In this document: positions 1 through 9,195 of the stretch, piece by piece
Numbering within the stretch: position 1 is the first letter of the stretch
Layout: the number at the start of each line of letters is the position of its first letter
Source: Amoebophrya sp. A120
Taxonomy: Eukaryota > Sar > Dinophyceae > Syndiniales > Amoebophryaceae
Assembly: GCA_905178155.1 (NCBI GenBank)
Contig: CAJINV010000015.1
Location: 1,850,920-1,914,919 of the forward strand
DNA: 64,000 nt
Direction of reading: 5' to 3'
The notes under the pieces: model-generated
Database searches by the model: none
The model's input: the letters and a program-made list of their open reading frames with translations, nothing else
What the model was told of the DNA's origin: nothing
Made by a program: the position numbers and the translations under genes

Positions 1-124
1 TTCAATGCTTATCGCAGGAGCCTGCGGGCCGCCGCGGGCGACAGTAGTTGTCCGCGGCCCTTTAGGGCCGCGGGGAAGTGGTGGAGCCCGCGGCGGCCCG
101 CAGGCTCCTGCGATAAGCTTTGAA
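1..124. repeat. Large palindrome with nested hairpin
   Basis: Arms at 1-39 and 86-124 are near-perfect reverse complements (core GCTTATCGCAGGAGCCTG). The loop holds a second perfect hairpin at 52-73 (CCGCGGCCCT ... AGGGCCGCGG). It is extremely GC-rich. It may be the inner part or terminus of a mobile element that continues left of the window. It lacks the TAT...ATA ends of the introners further along. Confidence 0.8.
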
Positions 125-238
125 TGCGAATCCGGAAGCCCCCGATGACCCAGATACCTTCCTTGCCAGGGGGCCAGTTTCTCACGCAGGGGGCTTGAAG
201 AAGAAGGAGGGGGACTGTAATCAAAAATAAATAGCGCC

Positions 239-265
239 AAAGCGCGGCCCGCAGGGCCGCGCTTT
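239..265. repeat. Perfect 12-bp stem hairpin
   Basis: AAAGCGCGGCCC, loop GCA, GGGCCGCGCTTT. It shares the GGGCCGCG theme with the palindrome at 1-124 and may belong to the same GC-rich repeat block. No T-run follows that would suggest a terminator. Confidence 0.75.
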
Positions 266-456
266 CGCCGCGCGGCTGGTTAGGCTTTCGCGCTGGTTAG
301 AATTTCGCGCACGCATTTGGTTACCAATATCGCCCTCCGGGCGCGACCTTCATAGAAGGACTTCAAACGATCGGGAAAGCGTTTGCTGATAACAAGAAGA
401 TTGCGCATTTACTCGCTCTGCGGTTCGGACACGCGTGTAACCGGCGATTGTGGAAA
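266..456. other. Noncoding stretch before the first gene
   Basis: I see no convincing exon and no complete element here. Upstream exons of the gene at 457-1974 could lie in it, because the frame that gives the most protein-like reading of the 814-863 exon has no ATG after the TAA at 438-440. Confidence 0.4.
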
Positions 457-1974
457 ATGAAGCTGCGGCGCAAAAAGAGCCAAGTATTGAGAGGAAAAAT
501 CCCCCCTCCTCATATCGAAAATGTGTGTGCTGCCCGAAAATTTGTCTTGCTGATTTGAGACCACAAATCACGTCTGTCTTGCAAGAAAACAAGTCTACAG
601 GCTCTGCCGCATTATGCAGGCGGTTTGTGATGCTGTTGGGCCTACAGGGTAGACGTTTCTCTTGCTAAGCGCCTAGGCCGGAGCCTCTCTGCTCAGGCTT
701 GGCAGGGGCCTGCAGTCCTCTACTGCAGGACAGACCTAATTTGTGTGCGCAAATCCAGCGTCAGAGACTTCCGTTTGATATGGGGAGGGGGGGCGTTCCC
801 TTGTGATACCAAGTTGGGAGTACGCATTTCCACCCAACTTCGTTCGGTGGCGAGAAGGCAAACTATCCTGAGCAAAAACGTCCCCACCCCAGAGTCAAGA
901 TCATGGGGATCTCGCAACACAAATCGAGAATTTTTGGAGATCAAGCGTGACAAGTTCGTTTCTGTATTGTAGTGAAGCTTAGCAAGTACTACAGCCGCAA
1001 CGCAAATCCATCTTCTATTCATTCTGCTTAGAGTATTACAAAGTCCAAAACACAATCGGGAATGCCTCTCATTTTGAGGATGCGCATTACTTGTCCTCCT
1101 GTGACTGGAAATCTGCACGACAAGCCTGGGGTGGAGACGTTTTTACTCAGGATACAAACAGACAGAAACTGAAGATAGGACTCTCGAAGGAAGGTACTCA
1201 AACCGAGATCGAGGTGAGTCCGCAAATGGCGAAGCTTCACGGGGTGCATATCCTGTGGAGAAACTACGTCCCCATACCATAGTCAAGTTGGTAAATAAAT
1301 ATTTTGCAACTACAGAAGTCTTCAAGTTTTGGGAGTTATGCATGACAAGTTTGGGTGTAATTCTGTGTAGCTGCTAGTAGCTCAACAGCGTCACAGATCC
1401 AGCCTATCAGGCTCCTTCGAGCGCCAGAGATGCCGGAACTGGAACAGAACTAGAAAATGCTTCTCATGGGGCTCGCTCCGCATGAGAAATATTATCAGCA
1501 TGCATATTTGCATGACAACTCTGGCGGGCTGGGGACGTTTTTCCAAATGATAGCGCAGCTGGCCGGTAAGATTAGAACAATTGATGGGCAAGAGTTGCCA
1601 GCTAGGCTACTTCATCTCATGGTGAGGCAGACACTCCCGAAAACAAGCGAAGCAGAACCGGAGAAAATGATCCTCGCCTCTCGCACAGCAGATATGGCGC
1701 TCTCAAACGTTACATTCTCAACTGGTACAACATTGATTTGTCACGCAAAAGCACCTTAAGCCGGCAGATGATCGAGCTGCTTCGCATGACAAATTTCGGG
1801 AGGGCTAGACAGCATCTAAATCTGCGCCAAACTTGTAAATGCAAAGGGCGCAATCTTCCTCCTTCCAATTTTGCCAGTCTTGCATTACAAATTCATGTAA
1901 CAGTTGAGAGTGTAACATTTTAGAACTCCATAGCAGAGCCGGACGAGTTCGAGTTTTTCCGTGGCGAAGTATGA
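457..1974 (+). CDS. Small fragmented gene, visible only after removing four introners
   Basis: Proposed exons are 457-484, 814-863, 1160-1248, 1558-1692 and 1938-1974. Each gap is an inverted-repeat element with a 5-bp duplication (CCAAG, CAAAC, GTGCA/GCGCA, GCAGA). The last three exons join in one frame, with segments such as SPQMAKLHGVQLAGKIRT, DGQELPARLLHLMVRQTLP and ASRTAEPDEFEFFRGE. No family is recognised. The 5' end is uncertain. The ATG at 457 gives MKLRRKKSQ, but the 814-863 exon reads more like protein in another frame (WEYAFPPNFVRWREGK), so one junction or the start may be wrong. The TGA at 1972 lies inside GTATGAG, a good GT-AG donor at 1969, so the gene may continue past it. No longer open frame exists here. 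Confidence 0.45.
485..808. mobile_element. E1: introner, family F13
   Basis: 324 bp. The left end TATTGAGAGGAAAAATCCCC pairs imperfectly with the right end ...TTGTGATA; both arms carry a C-rich CCCCCTCC / CATATC block. The duplication CCAAG at 480-484 and 809-813 is exact. It splits the first two exons of the gene at 457-1974. Confidence 0.7.
864..1154. mobile_element. E2: introner, family F12
   Basis: 291 bp. Left TATCCTGAGCAAAAACGTCC and the reverse complement of the right end TATCCTGAGTAAAAACGTCT are nearly identical over about 27 bp. The duplication CAAAC at 859-863 and 1155-1159 is exact. Confidence 0.8.
1249..1552. mobile_element. E3: introner, family F12
   Basis: 304 bp. Second F12 copy, with diverged arms (ACGTCCCCA left, TGGGGACGTTTTT right). 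The duplication is GTGCA (1244-1248) / GCGCA (1553-1557). Removal joins GGGGTGCA to GCTGGCC in frame. Confidence 0.75.
1693..1932. mobile_element. E4: introner, family F5
   Basis: 240 bp. TATGGCGCTCTCAAACGTTA at the left mirrors ...TTGAGAGTGTAACATT...CCATA at the right. The duplication GCAGA at 1688-1692 and 1933-1937 is exact. Two other F5 copies (E38, E46) have the same length to within 5 bp. Confidence 0.85.
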
Positions 1975-2256
1975 GCAGAGTGCACAAGAACTCCCCCTTG
2001 TTCCCTTCTTTTGGGTGTTCATCTTGGCATAAATAGCAATGCAAGCGTCTGCAAGATGAGGACGAGTGCGAGGAGGTTCGTTTTGCTGCCTGACAGATTT
2101 ATTGCAGGACTACACGACGAGGAGTGCCGCGTGTGTACTTACTAGAAGTTGTGCTATAATTTTTTGCGCTCCTGGTCCTGCAGCAAGAACTACTTTAACC
2201 AGGGAATGAACAGTCCCACGAGCAGGCAAGGCGTAAATTTATTTTAAACAGTTTGC
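1975..2256. other. Short noncoding gap
   Basis: This is either an intergenic gap or a GT-AG intron beginning at 1969. A pyrimidine-rich TTTTTTGCGCTCCTGGTCCTGCAG ends at 2183, but no downstream frame links it cleanly to the ATG at 2257. Confidence 0.3.
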
Positions 2257-5200
2257 ATGATCGAAATGAGCAGGCCGAGGGGGAATACTACTAGTTGTGC
2301 ACTCTTATACCCAGTCGAATACGCGGAGGAGCCGTTCGGAATACCCGCGCATTACAGGGCGGACGTTAGCATTGTCTTCATAAACGGGCGGTGGCAACTT
2401 ATCGTCAAAAAAATCTTTTGGAAGGACTTGCAAGAAAGAGCGACCGAGGGAACTACGCCGGGTCGTACTACGAAAATCCTCGAGGAGGTACCCATGGACC
2501 AGGAGACGAAGCAGGAAAGAAGAACGTTTTCGCTTTTGGGGAATTCAGGACTAAAAAAGACGAAGGGTGGAGAGTGCACGGGTGTGCTCATGGAATCGAA
2601 AAAAGAAATCGTGGAAGATATGCGTAAAAACAACGAGCGGCACAGCACCTCGATTCTGCTGCCCTATTTCGCGGAAGAGACCTTCTTTTTGACGACGTCG
2701 TCGAGTACGAGTAGCAGCTTCAACGGGCGGCGGGGACGAGGTTCTTGCGAAGATACATCGTCGCAATTCTTTGACTACAATTTTCTGGAGTCGAACAGTC
2801 AGGCTTATGAAGACGGGGGTGACGTGCGCAGTTTTGGGAGCGGAAAGGACATGCATATCCAGTGCAAAAGTATCGTACTCGTAGTAATTGCAGCTTTTAT
2901 GGCATATACAAATCTTTTTGTTAAGGCAAATCCGCATCACAAATTTACTTAATTTAACGTTGTAATGCTGAGCTAATTGCAATTGCTATACATTATATTC
3001 ATGCGAAAAAAGAGGTAGACAGAGGGCCCCAGAGAGGTGGCCGAAAAAAGAGGTCGACAGAGGTAGAAAAGAGGTCGACAGAGGTGGAGAGGTGGCGCGG
3101 GACCCCGTTCGAGAGGGTCCGCGAGAGGGTGCGCGAATAAGGCCCGCAGTAAGCGCCCACCCTTAGGCCCCGCCTAAGTGGCACAGAGGGCGCAGAGAGG
3201 TCAAAAAGAGGGGGCGCGAGAGGTCGACAGAGGTGGAGAGAGGTGTTGTGAATAAGGGGCGACCTCTCGTGGACCCTCTTGGCCACCTCTCGGCCACCTC
3301 TGTCGACCTCTTTCTACCCCCCCGCGAGTATAGCCGGACTATTAGCGGGGACCCCCAAAAGAGGCCAAAAAGAGGGTCCGCGAGAGGTCTGTGAGAGGGT
3401 AAAAGCACAAAGAAGCGGGCGCGAATCCGCATGGCGCTACCCATATTTGGCATTGCAGGCCATTCGCGGACTTGTTTTGTCCGACGCCGGCCTTTCCGTG
3501 CCACCCTCTCGCGCACCCTCTCGCGCCACCCTCTCGCGCCACCCTCTCGCGCCACCCTCTCGCGCCACCCTCTCGCGCCACCCTCCCGCGCCACCCTCGC
3601 CTCTCCCGCCGTGCGGCTTCTGTTCCTTCGCCCCCGGTGTTCTTTGCAGCTGCTCCCTGCGCAGAGCGCCCACAGGCGCGGGAAGCGCGCAAGTGGTCCG
3701 GCGGCTTGGCGCGGCGCAAACCGGCGGCAGGAGTCCAGTAGTGTTTTTCTGTGCCTAGGCCCGTGGGGTTGTGGTCCGAGCGGCAAACAGCCTTGCCCCG
3801 GCCCAACAGCCTAGCGCTCCGGCGGCAGCCGGGGCATGGCTGGTTTATTATACTAGTGCGATGCTTTTGCAGTTCATAATGCAGACCAGCAACCAAATCG
3901 ATCTGCTTGATGCGGTGCGGCAGGTCCTTAGATTCGGCTATAATATTTTTATGCCGGATGAAGAACAAGTACAAGACACGACGAGAGATGCTGGTGCAGA
4001 AGAACACGCTCGAAAAGTTTTCCTGGAAGAGCTTGCCATGGACCTCGATACCCTTGTAGTTGTTGCGCGCGATCAAGATCAGCGACGCGAAATCCACCGC
4101 GTCCGCGCCCAGGAGAAGTTGGGAACGATTCTCCCGATTTTGCTCGAGCACTTTGCTAATGACTACGTGCTTCGCGACCACACATATTCCGAGGAACTCC
4201 GGCCTCTTGTGGCGCGGAGACAAGTTCAAGTCAAATCACGCCAAATTCCACCACCTTCTGAGGCAGCAGATTCGAGAACATCGGCGGCGCCAGGTGCTGA
4301 ATTCGCTTTCGACGTTGATTTCTCTGTCGAAGTGGTGGCGGACGCTTTCGCCATATTGACGCCAAAGCTGCCGGAAGCTTTCTACCGCGAGACAAAACGT
4401 GACCACAACGGGGAGCCAAGGAAACCCGGCTATCGGTTGAAGAAGGTAAGGGAAGCAGTGGAGAGTTGCGTCAAGGTCGTTCTCGCGCAGGTTTCACGCG
4501 CCGCCACAGGAGAGCAGCTGCAGCTCCGCCAAAAGGGCTCAGGAGCAACGTCAGCCGGTACTTCTAGAAATCCAGAAGCTCCTCTTGTTGGGGCACTGGC
4601 ACAGACGAGATCGAGCGTGGACTTGTGGACGAGCATTATGGACTACGAACCTGGGACCTACATGATTCCCAACGGGATCACGCTCACTAAAGGATTGCTA
4701 AGTGTTTTCTGGCACTACCTGAACATGAATGGCAAAGCAGAAGTTACTATCGAGGCCTTTGCGAATCTAAACACTCGGGAGCAGAAGAGTCAACAAGTAC
4801 GGGCGCGGGAGTTGCTGCGGCTGTTTGCGTTGGGACCGCGGAGGGAGGGGAAAAGCCCTTGGGTCGCTTCCACAAAACGCTTGTTTCCAGATTCCTCATC
4901 TCCTTCTCCGACACCCGGCACCGCGGCAGGCCAAGGCGCTCCTCCCCCTCGTTTATCGCGCGAACAGACGTCCTATCAAATGTAAAAATGTCTGGGTCTG
5001 GAAGGTCGGAACTTGTAATGCGTATTTCAGAACACAGAAAAGTCTCTCATGCATACGTAGCAAAAGCTGCCCACTTTCTGTCAGCAAAATAGGCAATTTG
5101 TCATGCGGATTCGGCATTGCGGAAGCTTCTCGAAACCTGTGACGCTAGAGCTTTCATGCCAGACCTTCTGTGTCATGCAAAAACAGCATGACTTTTCCAG

Positions 5201-5535
5201 ACCCAGACATTTTTACATTTGATACGTCCTTTACCGCGGTTCTGTATGATTCGCTGCGTGGATTGTACGCAGAAAGAGCGGAAAAAGATCAGTGGTATTC
5301 TAATTCTTCGGGGGCGGTGGAAAAGAAAACCAAAACTCCACCATCTTCTGAAGTGGTCGGTGGATTAGGATTAGGGAGCGCTGGCGGACCACGTGGTCAA
5401 GATATGGCGGCTTCCGGCAGTGGCAGTGGCGGAACTGCAGCCGGCGGAGCTCCAACTGTACGCAGGGCGCGTCGAAAACGGCGGAGGCGGAGGGTGACGA
5501 CGAAAGGTCGTCGCGTCAGGTCGAAAACGAGATGA
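2257..5535 (+). CDS. Hypothetical protein, 3 exons, first intron a giant introner
   Basis: Exons 2257-2855, 3884-4973 and 5230-5535 give about 664 residues. Exon 1 ends ...GKDM-CA. The next exon begins after the second copy of the duplication ATGCA (2851-2855 and 3879-3883), giving ...GKDMQTSNQIDLLDAVRQ in frame. The second intron (E7, duplication CGTCC) also restores the frame (...REQTS then FTAVLYDSLRG). The N-terminal third is rich in charged and Ser residues. The middle is predicted helical (LWTSIMDYEPGTYMIPNG; LLSVFWHYLNMNGKAEV). The C-terminus is a Gly/Ser linker followed by a basic tail (RRARRKRRRRRV) that could be a nuclear localisation signal. No domain is recognised. If the exon-1 link is wrong, translation could start at the ATG at 3879. 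Confidence 0.7.
3007..3330. repeat. Purine-rich repeat with inverted arms
   Basis: Units such as GAGGTCGACAGAGGTGG recur at 3042-3094 and 3214-3245. Their reverse complement (CCACCTCTGTCGACCTCTTTC) appears near 3293-3316, so the block can fold on itself. It forms the left part of the DNA inserted into the giant F1 element. Confidence 0.7.
3499..3602. repeat. Tandem 14-bp repeat GCCACCCTCTCGCG
   Basis: About seven head-to-tail copies, the last ones degenerate (CCCTCCCGCG). The reverse complement GCGAGAGGGTGCGCG also occurs near 3120. Long frames on both strands here are repeat translations (ATLSRHPL..., ARGWRERV...) and are not called as genes. Confidence 0.85.
4974..5224. mobile_element. E7: introner, family F2
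   Basis: 251 bp. TATCAAATGTAAAAATGTCT at the left is matched by AGACATTTTTACATTTGATA at the right, a perfect 20-bp inverted end that continues into GGGTCTGGAA. The duplication CGTCC (4969-4973 / 5225-5229) is exact. The intron 4974-5229 sits at a codon boundary. Confidence 0.92.
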
Positions 5536-7017
5536 AAAAGAAACAAGATGAACGTATTTTGAAAACCTTATATCAGAATAATGTGAATCTGAAACGACGT
5601 GCTGCAAGTCAGTAGAAGAACAGCTGTTGTAGTAGATACTTGTTATCAACAGGAGCGGCACCCGGCGCGGACTGAAACTGATCCTATGTTCCTCAGCGCC
5701 GCGGCCTAAGTCCTCAGCTCCTAAGTATCTAATGATCGTATGATTTTCGACATCAAGTGAAGACGAACAGCACTCGACTACAACTGCCGCGGATCCAGCG
5801 AGCCACTATCTTCAATCCGACTTACCGCGACAAAGGGGTGATCGTAGGCAGACTAGAAGCGGGGCTTGCAGCAAACCGAGGGAGACAACGGGTCGCAACT
5901 GCTGGAGGTTGCGGCGTTACAGACCTTCGGATTGCTGGGCTTATCGCTTCAAAAAGATGTCCTATGGTTAGCTTAAGAAAAGAGTAGCTTAGTAGATAGA
6001 AGCTGGCTATAGAGTTTTCCTCCTCCTCCTCCTCACTCAGGTGTAATCACAGCGCATTCAGATATGATCACGGAACTCACTTCGAAGATATAGTCGTGGC
6101 ACGGCAAAAATCATGCAGTCCGTAATTTCTTGACGATCACGATTCATTTTGAGAAAGCGCGTCCAGAAAAGATCGAATCGTTTATATTTTTGTGCTCCTG
6201 TAAGAAGGCAGCAGCATCCGCTAGAGTGCTGGATGCGCGATGAACGCGACACAAGGCTCGTAGCCCGTCGCTGACATTGAAAGACCGTGGCAAAATCAAC
6301 CAACACGACGCTAGTAGCGAAGACGCGTCGATGCTGCCATCAGGAGCATTGGAATAAGAGCCCGCCGGTGCGCTCTAAGACGCCCCCCCCCCAGCAGGGT
6401 GGCCCAGGCACCTCCAGGATCCTTGTTCACCTCTTGAGATGTTCGTCAGGATCACGAATGCAGAGGGTTGCTTCACACTCGAACGGGCAGGCAATTTAGA
6501 TCATGTGGATTCTTGTGTGAGAGTAAGTACTACAACTACGCCTAGTTCTGCTTGTACTATCAAAGTCATCTTATCACACGAGGCCTTTCCAGCACGAGAA
6601 AGTTGAAACCGGCCAAGAAGTTTTTTCGTCTTCGAGCCACCTGCGCCCGCTACCCGCCCGTCCTCACCCGTAAAAGCAGTAATTTTTCATTTTTTCCGGG
6701 CAATTTGCAAGGGGGAAGGCTGGCCATTTTTTCGAAATCGGCCTAAGTTTTTTTTTCGTCTTGTACCCACCTGCGCCCGCTACCCGCCCGTCCTCACCCG
6801 TAAAAGCAGTAATCTTTCATTTTTTCCGGGTAATTTGTAAGGCGGAATGCTCGCCATTTTCCCAAAATTGGCCTAAGTTTTTTTTTCGCCTTCCCATCTG
6901 CCCCCGCTACCCACCCGTCATTGCGTACTGTCATTTCTCCTGTCACTAACCTACCTACCCATCCGCCGAAACATACCGTCATTTCTCCTGTCGGGCTTGT
7001 TTTGGGCTGTGAATCAG
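5536..7017. other. Noncoding, repeat-bearing gap
   Basis: No supportable exon. It contains a 55-bp segment (about 6424-6478) repeated near 8259-8313, and the roughly 130-bp tandem repeat at 6618-6990. If the SGNH gene downstream is intact, its 5' exons should lie here, but no GDS-type motif was found. Confidence 0.5.
6618..6990. repeat. About 130-bp tandem repeat, three copies
   Basis: Units starting near 6618, 6745 and 6875 each read TTTTTTTCGTC, then CACCTGCGCCCGCTACCCGC, then CAGTAAT.TTTCATTTTTTCC. The third is diverged and runs into smaller GTCATTTCTCCTGTC copies. A related family lies at 8060-8258. Confidence 0.8.
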
Positions 7018-7747
7018 TTCTTCAGCGGCTTGCATCGCGACGGTTTCCCGGTGTTGCGGGACACAGTGAACGAACTTCAAAGCGCAAACCCCGAACTGCA
7101 AGGAATTCGAATCTATCCACTGCAAAAGTTACTAGCACCGCGCTGCTCGTACTGTAGCCAGTTGCGCATATTACTTCTTGCATGTTGACAACTCTATTTT
7201 CGGTAATTCAGCACTGCAAATTCAGCCCGTTTTGTTTTCACGTAGAGAAAATTTCTTGAGCAAAAATGCAGTTGCCACTGGATAGTACAAGTAGAGTACG
7301 GTAGTGCTTTTGCAGTGCATAGATTTACGGCATTGAGTACCAACGACGTGCTGCGCGGAGACCAGACGCCCGACTTGTACGCCAACGACAGTTTGCATCC
7401 GAATTGGCGCGGCAGCGAGGTTTATGAATTGCAAATATGTCTGGGTCTGGAAAGTTGGAACTTGTGATGCTAACTTCGGACTCTGAAAAAATTTGTATTG
7501 TATGGCCAGCAAGTAGAGGAGTCTAGCACTAGCTTGTGCTTCGCGGGGAGGGCCTTTGTCATGCGGAATAGGCATCAGGAAGCAATCAGAAGATCTGTGA
7601 TGCTAGGGGATACATGCATCACAGACGTCACGGGTCATGTAAAATCTGCATGACAACCTTCCAGACCTAGACATGTTTGCATTTGATAAAGTTTTGGCCA
7701 GAAAGCTGTACGATTACATAGCCACTACTTCTACACCCTGCAAGTAG
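7018..7747 (+). CDS. SGNH/GDSL-type hydrolase, C-terminal part only
   Basis: Exons about 7018-7113, 7327-7422 and 7694-7747 join in frame after removing E8 and E9. The reading ends DLYANDSLHPNWRGSEV, then LARKLYDYIATT. The D-x-x-H within NDSLHPN is the typical block-V catalytic Asp/His pair of SGNH (GDSL) esterases and lipases, and the G-x-E-V helix after it also fits. The segment GLHRDGFPVLRDTVNELQ would be a helix of the same fold. A possible 3' splice site (GTGAATCAG) precedes 7018. The GDS block with the nucleophilic Ser is not visible upstream, where the 130-bp repeats lie. The copy may be 5'-truncated and dead, or have distant 5' exons. Family assignment is fairly safe; activity is doubtful. 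Confidence 0.6.
7114..7321. mobile_element. E8: introner, family F1, diverged
   Basis: 208 bp. TATCCACTGCAAAAGTTACT at the left, GTAGTGCTTTTGCAGTGCATA at the right. The duplication has decayed (GAATC 7109-7113 / GATTT 7322-7326). Dropping 7114-7326 still keeps the SGNH frame (...QGIRI then TALSTNDVL). Confidence 0.75.
7423..7688. mobile_element. E9: introner, family F2
   Basis: 266 bp. TATGAATTGCAAATATGTCT to CTAGACATGTTTGCATTTGATA. The duplication is AGGTT (7418-7422) / AAGTT (7689-7693). Its interior resembles E7 more than E13 or E18, so F2 has at least two subfamilies. It lies just after the catalytic D-x-x-H of the hydrolase. Confidence 0.85.
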
Positions 7748-8059
7748 AACTTCTACCCGTAGAACTGTCACTGAGGAGATTGGAGATTTTTTTCAAAAAA
7801 CAGCTACAGGCTGATGTGTAAGGTTCTAGTTTTGGCAAACGCGACTACTTGTTACACAAAGTGATTTTTTTCCGATCTATTGATGTTTTGAAAAAGGTAC
7901 AGGTACTAAAGACTGAGAATCAACGAAGAATAATTGTCACAATACAGTACGGATTTAGGTACTAGTTTTCTGCTGCCGTTTTGTTTTGGAACACGAAGAG
8001 GAGCAAGTCGTGTATGATTGTGCATCGTAGTTAGCGCCCGGTCATTTTTGAAAAATTGG

Positions 8060-8258
8060 CACGTTTTTGCTTTTCGTCTCCTCGCCTGCGCCCTGTCCCC
8101 GCCGGTCCTCACCCGTGGGAGCAGTCATTTTTGATTTTCCCCGGGCAATCTGTAATGCGCCACGCTGGCCATTTTTGATTGAAAAATTAGCATGTTTTTC
8201 GTCTCCCCGCCTGCGCCCTGTCCCCGCCGGTCCTCACCCGTGGGAGCAGTAATTTTTG
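8060..8258. repeat. About 124-bp tandem repeat, two copies, related to 6618-6990
   Basis: CGTCTCC.CGCCTGCGCCCTG, then CCTCACCCGTGGGAGCAGT, occurs twice about 124 bp apart. It shares layout and several words with the 130-bp repeats upstream of the SGNH fragment. Confidence 0.8.
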
Positions 8259-8313
8259 ATGTTCACCTCTTGAGATGTTCGTCAGGATCACGAATGCAGA
8301 AGGTTACTTCAGA
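8259..8313. repeat. Dispersed 55-bp repeat
   Basis: CACCTCTTGAGATGTTCGTC and the following bases (AGGATCACGAATGCAGA) match 6424-6478 with only a few differences. Both copies are in direct orientation and lie near the tandem repeats. Confidence 0.8.
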
Positions 8314-9195
8314 CTCTTGCTCGCTCGTACACCGTTGAGTGGATCGCTTTCCAGGAGACAGGATCAAATTTAGAGCACCACAAACCTCTCGTAGAGTCGC
8401 GTGGGCTGTGTATGTATGTACTTTGAGCGTTAGGCATCTATGAGTTAGTACAGCTGGTGGTGCCATCGAGACTCCGAGGACTCATCAAAATCGAGACACT
8501 GAACAATCTCAATCTTCAAAAACCGCACTGCAAACGGATGCTTTTTCTTTTTCAGGAGCAGCATTCTGAAAAGGAGAGTGAGCAGGAGCTGAAAACTTTT
8601 CAAACGCCTGGAAGCAAGATTCGAAAGCTCACGGTCGTCTCGACCTAGAAGAACGGATCGTGTTAAATTCCTTTGGTGGGAGCCATTGTTCTTCTGTGCC
8701 CGACATGCAGGCACAGGTTATCATCAATACGTATCGGTATCTACTACGAATTGTCGCCTTCTTCTTTAATGCCAGTTTTATAATCCGAAAATGTCGTTCT
8801 GGGCGGGGTATCGTTCGATTGCTCTTTGTCTTTGGCGTCGTTGGAAGAGGAGGTTGTAACAAAGCTTGTACTTTGAGCCAGACAGCACTTCTACGTCGAA
8901 AAATCTAAAAACAAAATCACTCTGGGGAAGCCTGAATTTCAATTTTTTGAATTGCTTCATTTTATCTTCACTAGTGAGTATTCTTGTTCCTGAAAAAAAA
9001 GTTCCTTCGTTCTAGTTGACGATAGGACGTCGAACCAAGGAAAAGCAAAAGGTTTTTTTTTTGAAACGAACTGGAAATTTCAGTTTCACACAGCGTTATT
9101 AACCAACGAACTACGGAGGTAGTTCACGTACAACTATGTGTGTCACTAAAACCACCTGACAGACGAATTTTAACAACTTCATCGTCAAAGATTAA

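Larger units (their letters stand above)
2856..3878. mobile_element. Introner, family F1, enlarged by an internal insertion
   Basis: The left end TATCCAGTGCAAAAGTATCG (2856) and the right end TAGTGCGATGCTTTTGCAGTTCATA (ending 3878) are the two termini of F1, but they lie 1,023 bp apart instead of about 155 bp. The duplication ATGCA (2851-2855 / 3879-3883) is exact, so this is one insertion. The extra 850 bp or so is the GC-rich repeat block at about 3000-3840. Removal restores the frame of the host gene. Confidence 0.75.
7748..9195. other. Noncoding gap with repeats
   Basis: No exon is supported. It holds a two-copy GC-rich repeat (8060-8258) and the second copy of a 55-bp dispersed repeat (8259-8313). 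The remainder is AT-rich with no features I can name. Confidence 0.5.

Noticed and set aside
3279-3814. Plus-strand frames through the CCACCCTCTCGCG array
   Set aside because: Repetitive translation (ATLSRHPLAPPS...) in all three frames reflects the repeat, and the region lies inside the giant F1 element.
2851-3883. Two solo F1 ends as separate truncated copies
   Set aside because: First read as a left fragment at 2856 and a right fragment ending at 3878. The shared ATGCA duplication and the restored frame make one interrupted element the better reading.
3163-4229. Minus-strand frames of 207 and 295 codons
   Set aside because: They translate the 14-bp tandem repeat (ARGWRERV...) and the antisense of the 3884-4973 exon. 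The + strand reading is joined by exact element duplications.
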